Assembly (NCBI GenBank): GCA_034437515.1
Contig: DAOTTX010000057.1
Coordinates: 1 to 12,653, forward strand
Direction of reading: 5' to 3'
Source: DAOTTX01 sp034437515
GTDB lineage: Bacteria > Chloroflexota > Anaerolineae > Aggregatilineales > Phototrophicaceae
DNA length: 12,653 bases
Below, piece by piece: positions 4,827 to 12,392 of the stretch; the first letter of the stretch is position 1, and each line of letters starts with the position of its first letter. Made by a program: the position numbers and the translations under genes. The notes beneath the pieces are model-generated. The model made no database searches. It saw only the letters and a program-made list of their open reading frames with translations, and was not told the DNA's origin.

Positions 4827-7808
4827 GTGGCATCAGTTGCGCATATTATCCGCCGGCGACGTCGGCGACGTACTCGACGAAAAGCAGCACAGTCTACCAA
4901 ACGTAATTGGGTCGCGCTGGTCGCGCTGATCGTGTTCGGCGTGGCAGCCGGGGCGTTGAGCATCATCATCGGGACGATTGCCAACGCTTATCTGGACGCG
5001 CTCGATGTTCTGTCGGGTGACCCGCAGGCCACCATTTTCAGGGAGGCGGCGGTCGGCGCGACGGAAATCTATGACAGCCAGGGCGAGACGCTGCTGTTTT
5101 CCGTACAGGATCCACTCGGCGATGAACGTGACTGGATCGAACTGGAAACACTGCCGGAATACATCGGCGCGGCGACCGTGCTCGCCGAAGACCCGTTGTA
5201 CTATCGCCGGGCGGGGTTCGATCTCATCACGGCGGCGGATACCCTGTGGGACAACGCGCTCAACGGGCCGCTGACCGCCGACTCCTCACTGACCGGGCGG
5301 CTGGTGCGGAGTGTGCTGGTGCCTGACCGGGACTTCGTCACCATCGAGGAACGCGGGACGGAGATCGCGCTTATCGCGGAGGTCAACCGGCGCTACTCAC
5401 AGCAAGACATCCTTGAATGGCACCTCAACACCAATTATTACGGCAACGAAGCCTACGGCATCGAGGCCGCCGCGCAGGTCTACTTAGGCAAGGCCGCCAC
5501 CGACCTCACCTTAGATGAGGCCGTGCTGCTGGCAGCCATCCCGACCGCGCCACGCTTTAACCCGGTCGATAACGAGGTCGCCGCCCGTGACCGGCAGGCC
5601 GCGCTGTTGCAACAGATGCTCAGCGCCGAGATCATCAGCCAGACAGATTTCGCCGAGGCCGTCAACACACAGACCGTCATCCGGCCCGATGGTGGGCAGA
5701 CGCCGCTGGTCGCGCCGGAGTTCGCGCTCTACGCTCGGCGGCAGGCCGAGGTCATCCTCAACGCACAGGGGTTGGACGGCGCGGAACTCGTCTCGCGGGG
5801 CGGGCTGCGCGTGACTACCACGCTCGATCTTGAGTTGTACTTTCAAGCGGAATGCACGTTACGGGCGCACCTCAACCGCCTGACCAATACCAACAATGAA
5901 ACAGCCGCCCCGGTCAACGCGCTGAACGGAGCCGAGTGTGTGGGCGCGTCTTACCTGCCGCGTGTGACCTTCAGCGGTGACGCCCCGCCCACCGAGGGCG
6001 CACTGGTCGTGCTGGATGCCGACACCGGGGCGATCCGGGCGATGGTTGGCGCGGGCACACAGGCCGAACACGAGGCCGGGCCGGTGTTGCGCCCGTTTAT
6101 CTATCTGGCGGGGATGCTCAACGATTCGCCGAATTATAACCCGGCCTCGATGCTGCTCGATGTGCCCGATGACTTCCCCGGCACGGTCGATGGCTTGATC
6201 TACCTTCCACAAAATCCCGATGGGCAATTCCGTGGACCGCTGAGCTTGCGGGATGCGATGGGGGCCGGGTTGGTGATGCCGGCGGTGCGGGTGGCAAACG
6301 CGCTGGAGATCAACAGCATCTTACGCGATTACGTCTATCCGCTGGGCATCACCAGCTTGAGCGACACCATCTACGATATTTCACTGTTGGAACGCGGCGG
6401 CACGGTTTCCCTGTTGGAAGTGGCGAACGCTTACCTGACTTTCGCCACGTTAGGCGATGTCTACGACATCCGGCGGGTGTTGCCCGCTGGCACGCTGGAT
6501 ACCCGCCTGCCGGTCGCCATCCAGCAGATCGAAGACGATGCAGGCACGGTGCTGTGGCAATACGACGCCGACGCGGTCGCGGTCAGCCGGGTGTCGCTGC
6601 TCTCGCCACAGGCGGCCTTTGTGGTCAACGATGTGCTTGCCGACCACAGTACGCGCTGGGGGACGGTCGGACAGGACAGCCCGCTAGAGATGACGCGCCC
6701 GGTGGCGGTGATCAACGGTGTGACCGGACGCGAGGGCACAAGTTGGACGGTCGGTTATACCCCGCGCTTGCTGGCCGGTGTGCAGGTCGGGCGTACCGGT
6801 GAGGTGCAGACCTCACTCAGCGGCTTTGAGACGGTCGGCGCGGCCCCGGTGTGGCGGGCGGTGATGGATTACATCTATGACCGCGACGGCCTGCGCAATG
6901 AGGACTGGTCACAACCGGAAGGCGTGGTCACCGCGCAGGTGTGCCGTATCTCCGGCGGGCTGGCGACCGAAGCGTGCGCTGGCGAGACGCGCACCGAGGT
7001 TTTCTTAAGTCCTAACACGCTGCCCGACGAGGATCAATACTGGCAATTGGTGGAGATCAACACGGAGAACAACCGTCTCGCCACCACCAACACCCCTACC
7101 GCGTTCAAACGGCTGGAAACATACTTCGTGCCGCCCGCCGGCGCGCTCGATTGGTGGCGGGCACGTAATCTACCGCTGCCGCCGGAAGAAGCCGATACAT
7201 CCAGCCGCCCGGACTTCGCCAACAACGCGGCGATCTTACAACCTATCCTCGGTGACATTATCGGCGGGGAGACGGTCGAGGTACGTGGCAGTATGGACGC
7301 GACCAATATGGAAGACTATCAGATTTCGTACGGGCCGGGCACCAACCCGTCCACATGGATCAACCTGACCGAGCGCGTCACGACTTACGAACCGGGCACG
7401 GTGCTGGCAAGTTGGGATACACGCGGCCTTGACGGGACGTACACACTGCGCTTGCTGGTTCGTTTGACCGACGGCACCATTGACGATGCCTATGTGCAGG
7501 TGACCATCGACAACGTGCGCCCGACGATCATCTTACGCGCCGGGGAGGTCGGGCAGGTGTTCCGCTGGCCCGAAGACGAGGTAATCCCGCTGGTGGCGGA
7601 AGTGACCGATAACTTCCGCGTGGATCGTGTGGAGTTCTATCATAACGGGCAGTTCGTCGGGGCACGGCGCGAAGCACCTTTCGCTTACCAACACATCATC
7701 GCCCGCCCGGATACGACCGAGACATTTCAAGCGGTCGTTTTCGACGCGGTAGGCAACCAGACGGAGTCGCAGACGATCCAGGTTGATGTGCTGCGATCTG
7801 GTGGATAA
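4827..7808 (+). CDS. Class A penicillin-binding-protein-like membrane protein with degenerate transpeptidase active site
   Basis: A 993-residue bitopic protein. A basic cytosolic tail (Arg9-Arg15, Arg17, Arg18) precedes one transmembrane helix (about 28-54). Residues about 75-280 match glycosyltransferase family 51, which polymerises lipid II. Both catalytic Glu appear kept (Glu121 in AEDPLYYRRAGFD, Glu179 in the third motif), as does RRYSQQDILEWHLNTNYYGN with EAAAQVYLGKA. The GGSTxTQQ motif is degraded to ADSSLTGR (151-158). Residues about 387-685 align with the transpeptidase fold (GALVVLDADTGAIRAMVG, PAVRVANAL, SWTVGYTP). At the active site SxxK is PVLR (419-422), SxN is GLV (481-483) and KTG is VTG (632-634), so acylation and crosslinking should be lost. 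The C-terminus (about 735-990) adds a Pro-rich linker and an Ig-like beta domain. The frame is continuous, so this is not a decayed pseudogene. Position after the kinase and before DtxR suggests a regulated envelope role. Confidence 0.85.
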   Translation: MASVAHIIRRRRRRRTRRKAAQSTKRNWVALVALIVFGVAAGALSIIIGTIANAYLDALDVLSGDPQATIFREAAVGATEIYDSQGETLLFSVQDPLGDERDWIELETLPEYIGAATVLAEDPLYYRRAGFDLITAADTLWDNALNGPLTADSSLTGRLVRSVLVPDRDFVTIEERGTEIALIAEVNRRYSQQDILEWHLNTNYYGNEAYGIEAAAQVYLGKAATDLTLDEAVLLAAIPTAPRFNPVDNEVAARDRQAALLQQMLSAEIISQTDFAEAVNTQTVIRPDGGQTPLVAPEFALYARRQAEVILNAQGLDGAELVSRGGLRVTTTLDLELYFQAECTLRAHLNRLTNTNNETAAPVNALNGAECVGASYLPRVTFSGDAPPTEGALVVLDADTGAIRAMVGAGTQAEHEAGPVLRPFIYLAGMLNDSPNYNPASMLLDVPDDFPGTVDGLIYLPQNPDGQFRGPLSLRDAMGAGLVMPAVRVANALEINSILRDYVYPLGITSLSDTIYDISLLERGGTVSLLEVANAYLTFATLGDVYDIRRVLPAGTLDTRLPVAIQQIEDDAGTVLWQYDADAVAVSRVSLLSPQAAFVVNDVLADHSTRWGTVGQDSPLEMTRPVAVINGVTGREGTSWTVGYTPRLLAGVQVGRTGEVQTSLSGFETVGAAPVWRAVMDYIYDRDGLRNEDWSQPEGVVTAQVCRISGGLATEACAGETRTEVFLSPNTLPDEDQYWQLVEINTENNRLATTNTPTAFKRLETYFVPPAGALDWWRARNLPLPPEEADTSSRPDFANNAAILQPILGDIIGGETVEVRGSMDATNMEDYQISYGPGTNPSTWINLTERVTTYEPGTVLASWDTRGLDGTYTLRLLVRLTDGTIDDAYVQVTIDNVRPTIILRAGEVGQVFRWPEDEVIPLVAEVTDNFRVDRVEFYHNGQFVGARREAPFAYQHIIARPDTTETFQAVVFDAVGNQTESQTIQVDVLRSGG

Positions 7809-7833
7809 TGAAATGAGAGGAAGGCGGACGAAG

Positions 7834-8565
7834 ATGACAACAGCAAACGAGAAAGAATCGCGCTCGGTTGAGAACTTCCTCAAAGCGGTGTATGTATTAC
7901 AGCAGCAATCGGCAACAGATGAGGCGATCAACGAGGAAAAGCGTGGACGGGTCGCCACCAATGCGCTCGCGGAGGCGCTGAACATCTCACCGCCATCGGT
8001 GACGGATATGGCACGGCGCATGGTCGAGGCCGACATGGTCGATTATCGTAAATACTATGGGGTGCGCCTGACCGACGCCGGGCGTGAGATCGCGCTGCAC
8101 GTCATCCGGCGGCATCGCTTGATCGAGTTATATCTCGCTGAGGAATTGAGTTACGATCTGCACGAAGTCCACGACGAGGCCGAAGAACTCGAGCACGCGG
8201 TTTCGGATCGCTTCATCGAGGCGATTGCCGCCAAACTCGGTCACCCGACGACCGACCCGCACGGCGACCCGATCCCCTCAGCGGAAGGCGTGATTATCCG
8301 GCGTGATGACATTCCACTGACGCAGCTTCCCCGGCACACCCCCGCACGGGTGAGTCGTTTCACCGTCGCGGACAGCGCCATGCTCCAGCACATCACGGCA
8401 CGGCATTTCACACTCGGCACGGCGATAGAAATCATCGAGCGTGACCCCTTCGATGGGCCGATCACGGCGATGATCGCGGGTGAACGGTCGGTGATCGGGC
8501 ACAACGTCGCGGCCTGTATCCTCGTGGAGGTGCTGCCCGCGCAAGAGGCGGACGGACTGAGTTAA
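7834..8565 (+). CDS. DtxR/MntR-family metal-dependent transcriptional repressor
   Basis: A 243-residue regulator of full-length DtxR type. Residues about 10-75 are the winged helix-turn-helix (SVENFLKAVYVLQ, ALAEALNISPPSVTDMARRM, YGVRLTDAGREIA). Residues about 85-148 are the metal-binding dimerisation domain (RRHRLIELYLAEEL, HDEAEELEHAVSDRF, GHPTTDPHGDPIP). About 165-237 is a FeoA/SH3-like domain. By comparison with DtxR, ligand positions are His94, Glu98, His113, Glu117, Glu120 and His121. Glu117 stands where DtxR has Cys102, as in MntR, and Asn14 where DtxR has Met10 and MntR has Asp8, so Mn or Fe specificity is open. ATG 7834 is preferred because AGAGGAAGG lies just upstream; in-frame ATGs at 7783 and 7813 would overlap or abut the PBP-like gene and lack such a site. 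It lies 25 bp after that gene, so cotranscription is likely. No metal transporter gene is nearby. Confidence 0.93.
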   Translation: MTTANEKESRSVENFLKAVYVLQQQSATDEAINEEKRGRVATNALAEALNISPPSVTDMARRMVEADMVDYRKYYGVRLTDAGREIALHVIRRHRLIELYLAEELSYDLHEVHDEAEELEHAVSDRFIEAIAAKLGHPTTDPHGDPIPSAEGVIIRRDDIPLTQLPRHTPARVSRFTVADSAMLQHITARHFTLGTAIEIIERDPFDGPITAMIAGERSVIGHNVAACILVEVLPAQEADGLS

Positions 8566-10505
8566 ACGGGCGCGTCCACCAAGGGCAACCGGAACCCAAA
8601 GATGCTGCCCTCACCGTACACACTCTCAAAGATCATCTTGCCTTTGAAGCGTTCTATCATCTTATGGACGAGGTGCAACCCCAGGCCGGTGCCTTCGATT
8701 GACTCGGTTTCTTCGCTCTTGGCGCGGAAGAACGGCTCGAACAGCTTGTGCTGCTGCTCCGCCGGGATGCCGTAACCGGTATCCGCGACCTGAAACACCG
8801 CCTCACCGTCTTTGACTTCCAGCGCGACGATGATGTTCCCACCTTTGGGTGTATATTTGATCGCGTTGCCGACCAGATTAATAACCGCCTCGTGGAGTTG
8901 TACGCGATAGGCCAGTACTTGATAGGTGCCGAGGTCTACTTCCAGCAGAAAGGTCTGGTGTTTTTCTTCTGCCGTTTGTGCGTTTTCCCGGTAAGCGGCT
9001 TCGACGATCTCGCGGAGATCGACCAATTCGTCGGGGTCGCCGTTCATCTTCTCGATCTTTTCCAGCGAGAGGATGTCTTCCGTAATGGTTTTCATACGCT
9101 GGATGCTTTCGCTCAACCGGTCAAGTGTTTCTATAACTTTCCCCGGCTGGTCGGCGACGCGCTTGATGTAATTCGTCCCCATCGTGATCGTATTGAGTGG
9201 TTGGCGTAGGTCATGCGCCGCCATGCGGATCATATCGGACTTGAGTTGTTCCAGCTTGCTGACCTGCTCGTAGAGTTCCTCTACCTCATCAATGCGTGCC
9301 TGCGTCACCTGGTAGAGTTGGGCGTTCTCGACGGCGATGCCGATACGTACACCGATCAACCTGATAAAGTCGAGAATGTCGGGGTCGAACCCTTCCGGTC
9401 GGGTGGTTTCCAGGTTGATGATACCCAGCACATCCTCGTGTGACTTGATCGGCAGCAAAATCTGTGCGGTGCTGTTCGTGTTGACGGTCAAGTAACCCGC
9501 AGCGGGTGAAATTTCCTCGAATAGATACGCCTCGGCGTTCCTTAACACCTGGACGATATGCGCAAACGCGGAGATGTCGTCGCCGGTTTGCATCGTGGAT
9601 GCCGGCCCGATCATACGCACAATCTTGATGGCATCACCATCACGCAGGGCGATGAAGCCGTTGTTGGCACCGCTTAAACGCAATGCCCCGTCGATTGCGA
9701 GGTCAAACACGAGTTGGGCGCTGGTGATCTGGCTGAGTTCGTCGTCAAGCTGGCGTAGGGTCGTCAATTGTTCGATGTAGCGGTCGCGGTCTGCGATGGC
9801 AGCATGGCGGCGGTGGGTGGGCTGCAATACGTAATGACGACATCCTGTTTGACTGTCATGCCGGCGAATTTCGACCGGGGTGTCGCTGGGCAGCATCGCC
9901 TCGACCGGGACGTCTTCGGCGGTTTGCAAATCGCCGTTGATCGAGTGAAAGCAAGCGTCGAGTCGGCAGTCCTTGAGGTCGTCGGTGTCACAGCCGAATA
10001 AACGGGCTGCGCTGGGGTTGGCGTAGATAATCCTGTCTTGGTGATCGGTAACGACGATGGCCTGGGGGATGTTCTCAACGATGTCCCTGAAAAACGCCTG
10101 ATCGCTGACGACTTGTTCGGTCTGGGCGGCACGTTCGATCGCAATTTCGACGATGCGCCGCAGCGCGCGCGGGTCACGCACGACAGTTTTGTCGATGTAT
10201 TCCGCCGCGCCCGCACTCAGCACTTGTTTGTCGATCTCATGACCGCCCTGCCCCGAAATCATGATAAAGGGCGCGGCGATGCCGAGTTCACGCGCATGTT
10301 TTAAGATGTCGAGGCCGGTGTTTTCGTCGAGCTTGTAATCAATAATGTAGGCGTCATAATTGTCATTCTGGACGGCTCGTAAGCCTTCGGCGAAGCTACC
10401 GCACCAGTCAAGTTTGATCGGGGAGTCGTTACGCTGGAGCATTCGCTGTGAAAGCAGCGAGAAGTCTTCATCGTCGTCAATCATAAGTACATGGATCGGT
10501 TGCAA
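8562..10505 (-). CDS. Hybrid sensor protein: N-terminal receiver, PAS, GAF and histidine kinase
   Basis: A 647-residue soluble signalling protein with no membrane segment. The N-terminal receiver (about 3-122) has Asp10-Asp11-Asp12, phosphoacceptor Asp56 in YIIDYKLD, Ser84 in MISG and Lys106 in IDKTV. A PAS domain (about 137-228, ENIPQAIVVTDHQDRIIYAN), then a GAF domain (about 258-396, ILLPIKSHEDVLGIINLE) and a short coiled coil (about 400-422) follow. HisKA has His431 in AAHDLRQPLNTI. HATPase_c has Asn543 and Asn547, DTGYGI (575-580), FEPFFR (589-594) and GTGLGL (605-610). All catalytic residues are present. The receiver precedes the kinase, so it likely gates kinase activity in response to another kinase. 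The start is TTG at 10505, preceded by GGAG nine bases upstream; the only nearby ATG (codon 8) would cut off the first strand of the receiver. The gene is convergent with DtxR and shares four bases at the ends. Confidence 0.93.
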   Translation of the reverse strand: MQPIHVLMIDDDEDFSLLSQRMLQRNDSPIKLDWCGSFAEGLRAVQNDNYDAYIIDYKLDENTGLDILKHARELGIAAPFIMISGQGGHEIDKQVLSAGAAEYIDKTVVRDPRALRRIVEIAIERAAQTEQVVSDQAFFRDIVENIPQAIVVTDHQDRIIYANPSAARLFGCDTDDLKDCRLDACFHSINGDLQTAEDVPVEAMLPSDTPVEIRRHDSQTGCRHYVLQPTHRRHAAIADRDRYIEQLTTLRQLDDELSQITSAQLVFDLAIDGALRLSGANNGFIALRDGDAIKIVRMIGPASTMQTGDDISAFAHIVQVLRNAEAYLFEEISPAAGYLTVNTNSTAQILLPIKSHEDVLGIINLETTRPEGFDPDILDFIRLIGVRIGIAVENAQLYQVTQARIDEVEELYEQVSKLEQLKSDMIRMAAHDLRQPLNTITMGTNYIKRVADQPGKVIETLDRLSESIQRMKTITEDILSLEKIEKMNGDPDELVDLREIVEAAYRENAQTAEEKHQTFLLEVDLGTYQVLAYRVQLHEAVINLVGNAIKYTPKGGNIIVALEVKDGEAVFQVADTGYGIPAEQQHKLFEPFFRAKSEETESIEGTGLGLHLVHKMIERFKGKMIFESVYGEGSIFGFRLPLVDAPV

Positions 10506-10514
10506 GGTGAATTT

Positions 10515-10518
10515 CTCC
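10515..10518 (-). promoter_or_regulatory. Ribosome binding site that decides the TTG start of the hybrid kinase
   Basis: On the minus strand GGAG (10518-10515) is followed nine bases later by TTG (10505-10503). This start begins the receiver two residues before its first beta strand, as is normal for the family, and no ATG or GTG gives a better fit. Confidence 0.6.
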
Positions 10519-10631
10519 AGTCGTTGTTGTCTCTATTCTATATCATAGCAAAGAGGCCAACGGGATGCTGGAAATTTTTTGTGAAAAATTCCTGAAGTTT
10601 GTAAGTTTTATTATAGAATGTAATTTGTTGA

Positions 10632-10659
10632 TTTATTCGCCCTCAATTTCGGTTATAAT
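10632..10659 (+). promoter_or_regulatory. Candidate promoter for the single-domain receiver gene
   Basis: A perfect -10 box TATAAT (10654-10659) lies in a strongly AT-rich stretch. The best -35 at allowed spacing is a poor TTTATT (10632-10637, 16 bp spacer); TTGATT at 10628-10633 is better in sequence but 20 bp away. Transcription would start near 10666, leaving a leader of roughly 96 nt. A weak -35 suggests dependence on an activator. Confidence 0.4.
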
Positions 10660-10761
10660 TATATGCTGAGTGTAGAATGACTGCGTTATAGTTTTATTCC
10701 TTGAAAGGTTCATCTTCGCTTTCGCTTACACACCGCAGTACAATTGAGGCAAAGAAGTTTT

Positions 10762-11136
10762 ATGGCACTCGTTCTAATTATCGAAGACGTAATTCCAAAT
10801 GCGAAGCTTGTCGAGGCATCCTTGAGTGTCGTCGGCTTTGATGTCGTTATCGTCCCGACGACACAGGAAGCGTTCTCTACTATAGAACAACAACTCCCTG
10901 ACTTGATCGTCCTCGACCTGCGCCTGCCCGGTTCTGATATGGACGGTTGGGAATTCATCGACTTTGCGCGGGGCGAACCGGCGCTCAGCCAGGTACCTAT
11001 CGTCGTCACTTCCGTCAAAGTCCGTGAGGATGACCGCGACCGTGCCATCGCCGCTGGTTGTACCGATTACTTCAGCAAACCTTTCAAGGTCAACGAACTG
11101 CGTGACCGTGTGATCTCACTGGCAGGCCAATCCTGA
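10762..11136 (+). CDS. Single-domain response regulator (CheY/DivK-like receiver)
   Basis: A 124-residue stand-alone receiver with no output domain. Visible are Glu8-Asp9 of the acidic pocket (LVLIIEDV), phosphoacceptor Asp52 in LIVLDLRLPG, Thr83 in VVTS, and Lys106 in FSKPF, so it should be phosphorylatable. Such proteins act as phosphorelay shuttles or by binding a partner. ATG 10762 starts the protein just before the first beta strand; an in-frame TTG at 10744 would add six residues before it. AAAGAAG at 10751-10757 is the nearest ribosome-binding-like site. It is divergent from the REC-PAS-GAF kinase and convergent with the glycosyltransferase gene, which starts its stop codon two bases away. 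The obvious partner is the neighbouring hybrid kinase, by position only. Confidence 0.92.
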   Translation: MALVLIIEDVIPNAKLVEASLSVVGFDVVIVPTTQEAFSTIEQQLPDLIVLDLRLPGSDMDGWEFIDFARGEPALSQVPIVVTSVKVREDDRDRAIAAGCTDYFSKPFKVNELRDRVISLAGQS

Positions 11137-11138
11137 TC

Positions 11139-12389
11139 TTAACCCCGACTGGCTAAATCTTCGAGCAACTGATGATAATCTGCGACGACCTGCTGGCGGG
11201 AAAAGTGCGCCAGCGCGAAGGCGCGTCCGTTTTCACCATAACGGCGCACGGCAGCCGGGTCAGCCATGGCATGGCGAATGGCGCTAACCAGTGCGTCGGT
11301 GTCATCCGGTGGAGCGACGATGCCACACGCCGCCGCTTCTACCTGCGCCACAATATCGGAGCCAGCATCAACGGCGACCAGCGCCGCTGTCCCCGTTGCC
11401 ATGATCGTATACAGCTTGGACGGTAGCGTGGTGCGGGCGGTGCCGGCCATCAACGGGACGAGGCCGAGGTCGGCGGTGCCGTAGATCTCCGGCACACGGC
11501 TACGCGGTTGATAGCCCAGCATAGTCACGTTCGGTAAACCCGCCGCCCGGTCAGCGATTTCGGCGCGGCGGTTGCCATCCCCGACGATCAAGAAGGCGAT
11601 TTCCGGCTGGTCACGCAGACGGTCGGCGGTGGCGAGCAGGGTATCGAAGCTCTGCGAGAGGCCGATGTTGCCCGCGTACAATACGACGAAGCGATCCGTC
11701 AGGCCGAGTTTCGCCGCCAGTGGATTGTCTTTCGGCACCGGTTGTAAGAAGTCGGTATCGACGTAGTTGGGGATAACGTGGATCTTCTCCGGCGACACAC
11801 CATCGGCACGGATCGCCGCCGCGAACGCTTCACCGATGGTGGTCAGCGCATCGGCACGGCGATAGACAAAGTGCTTGACGCGAAAGAGCAATTTTGCCGT
11901 CAGCGAGTCGGCTTGCATCGCGCCCATGGTGATGAACGTTTCCGGGTAGAGTTCCTGTACGGTGTAGATCAACCTGGCCCGTTTGACCCACGCCAGCAAC
12001 CGCCCGATGAAGCCGCTGGTCAACGGCGGGGAAACCACCAGCACCACATCCTGCCCCCCGATGACGAACAACCCCAACAGCAGGCTCACGAAGTTATGGA
12101 TCAAGTAGATCAATGTGCGTCCGCGTCCCCGTTCGCGCCGGGGGCCGATAGTCGTATGCCACACCGGTACCCCATGATAATCACTGGTGTAGTAGAGGCC
12201 GAAGGCGCGTTTGTGCAGCGGTTGGCTGGCGCGCGCTTCCGGCTCGTAGTTGTAATGTGGCACGGTCGCCAGTACGGAAACATCGTGCCCATGTGTATGT
12301 TGTAGGTCGTGCGCCAACTCGGAGACAATCGTCGCCGTTGAAAGTCCATCGGGAGCGAAAAACATACTCATGATGAGAACACGCGCCAT
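11139..12389 (-). CDS. GT4-family glycosyltransferase (WcaI/WbuB-like)
   Basis: A 416-residue GT-B fold glycosyltransferase, probably adding a sugar to a lipid-linked surface-polysaccharide intermediate at the inner membrane face. The N-terminal acceptor domain (about 3-190) starts VLIMSMFFAPDGLSTA and has HDVSVLATVPHYN (35-47), a hydrophobic segment (about 94-113) and the DVVLVVSPPLTSGFIG strand-loop (114-129), as in WcaI-type enzymes. The nucleotide-sugar half (about 205-400) has VIPNYVDTDFL, LYAGNIGLSQ, FLIVGDGNRR, LGYQPRSRVPEIY and LPSKLYTIMATGTA. The donor-site glutamate of many GT4 enzymes in that last motif is here Thr328; this matches WcaI-like variation and need not mean inactivity. 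ATG at 12389 follows AAAGGA by six bases, a site inside the last codons of the upstream gene. It lies 3 bp after that gene, so the two are an operon and probably translationally coupled. Donor and acceptor sugars are unknown. Confidence 0.9.
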   Translation of the reverse strand: MARVLIMSMFFAPDGLSTATIVSELAHDLQHTHGHDVSVLATVPHYNYEPEARASQPLHKRAFGLYYTSDYHGVPVWHTTIGPRRERGRGRTLIYLIHNFVSLLLGLFVIGGQDVVLVVSPPLTSGFIGRLLAWVKRARLIYTVQELYPETFITMGAMQADSLTAKLLFRVKHFVYRRADALTTIGEAFAAAIRADGVSPEKIHVIPNYVDTDFLQPVPKDNPLAAKLGLTDRFVVLYAGNIGLSQSFDTLLATADRLRDQPEIAFLIVGDGNRRAEIADRAAGLPNVTMLGYQPRSRVPEIYGTADLGLVPLMAGTARTTLPSKLYTIMATGTAALVAVDAGSDIVAQVEAAACGIVAPPDDTDALVSAIRHAMADPAAVRRYGENGRAFALAHFSRQQVVADYHQLLEDLASRG

Positions 12390-12392
12390 ACG

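Larger units (their letters stand above)
10506..10761. promoter_or_regulatory. AT-rich divergent intergenic region between the hybrid kinase and the receiver gene
   Basis: These 256 bp contain no gene and must supply both upstream regions. They include an AT-rich imperfect hairpin (10570-10592, GGAAATTTTTT with AAAAATTCC, one bulge) and TTATAATTATAT (10653-10664), which carries TATAAT on both strands. A convincing -35 box for the minus direction was not found. Confidence 0.5.

Noticed and set aside
4827..7808. PBP-like gene as a decaying pseudogene
   Set aside because: The frame is intact over 993 codons, with a good ribosome binding site and coherent membrane anchor and C-terminal domain; active-site changes alone do not indicate gene decay.
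7533..8036. Minus-strand 167-codon open frame across the PBP-like/DtxR junction
   Set aside because: It is antisense to two well-supported genes, composition is low-complexity Ser/Arg-rich at first, and no domain or upstream signal is visible.
11778..12305. Plus-strand 175-codon open frame opposite the glycosyltransferase
   Set aside because: Antisense to a complete glycosyltransferase, rich in Gln/Arg/His as expected for a shadow frame, no family motif.
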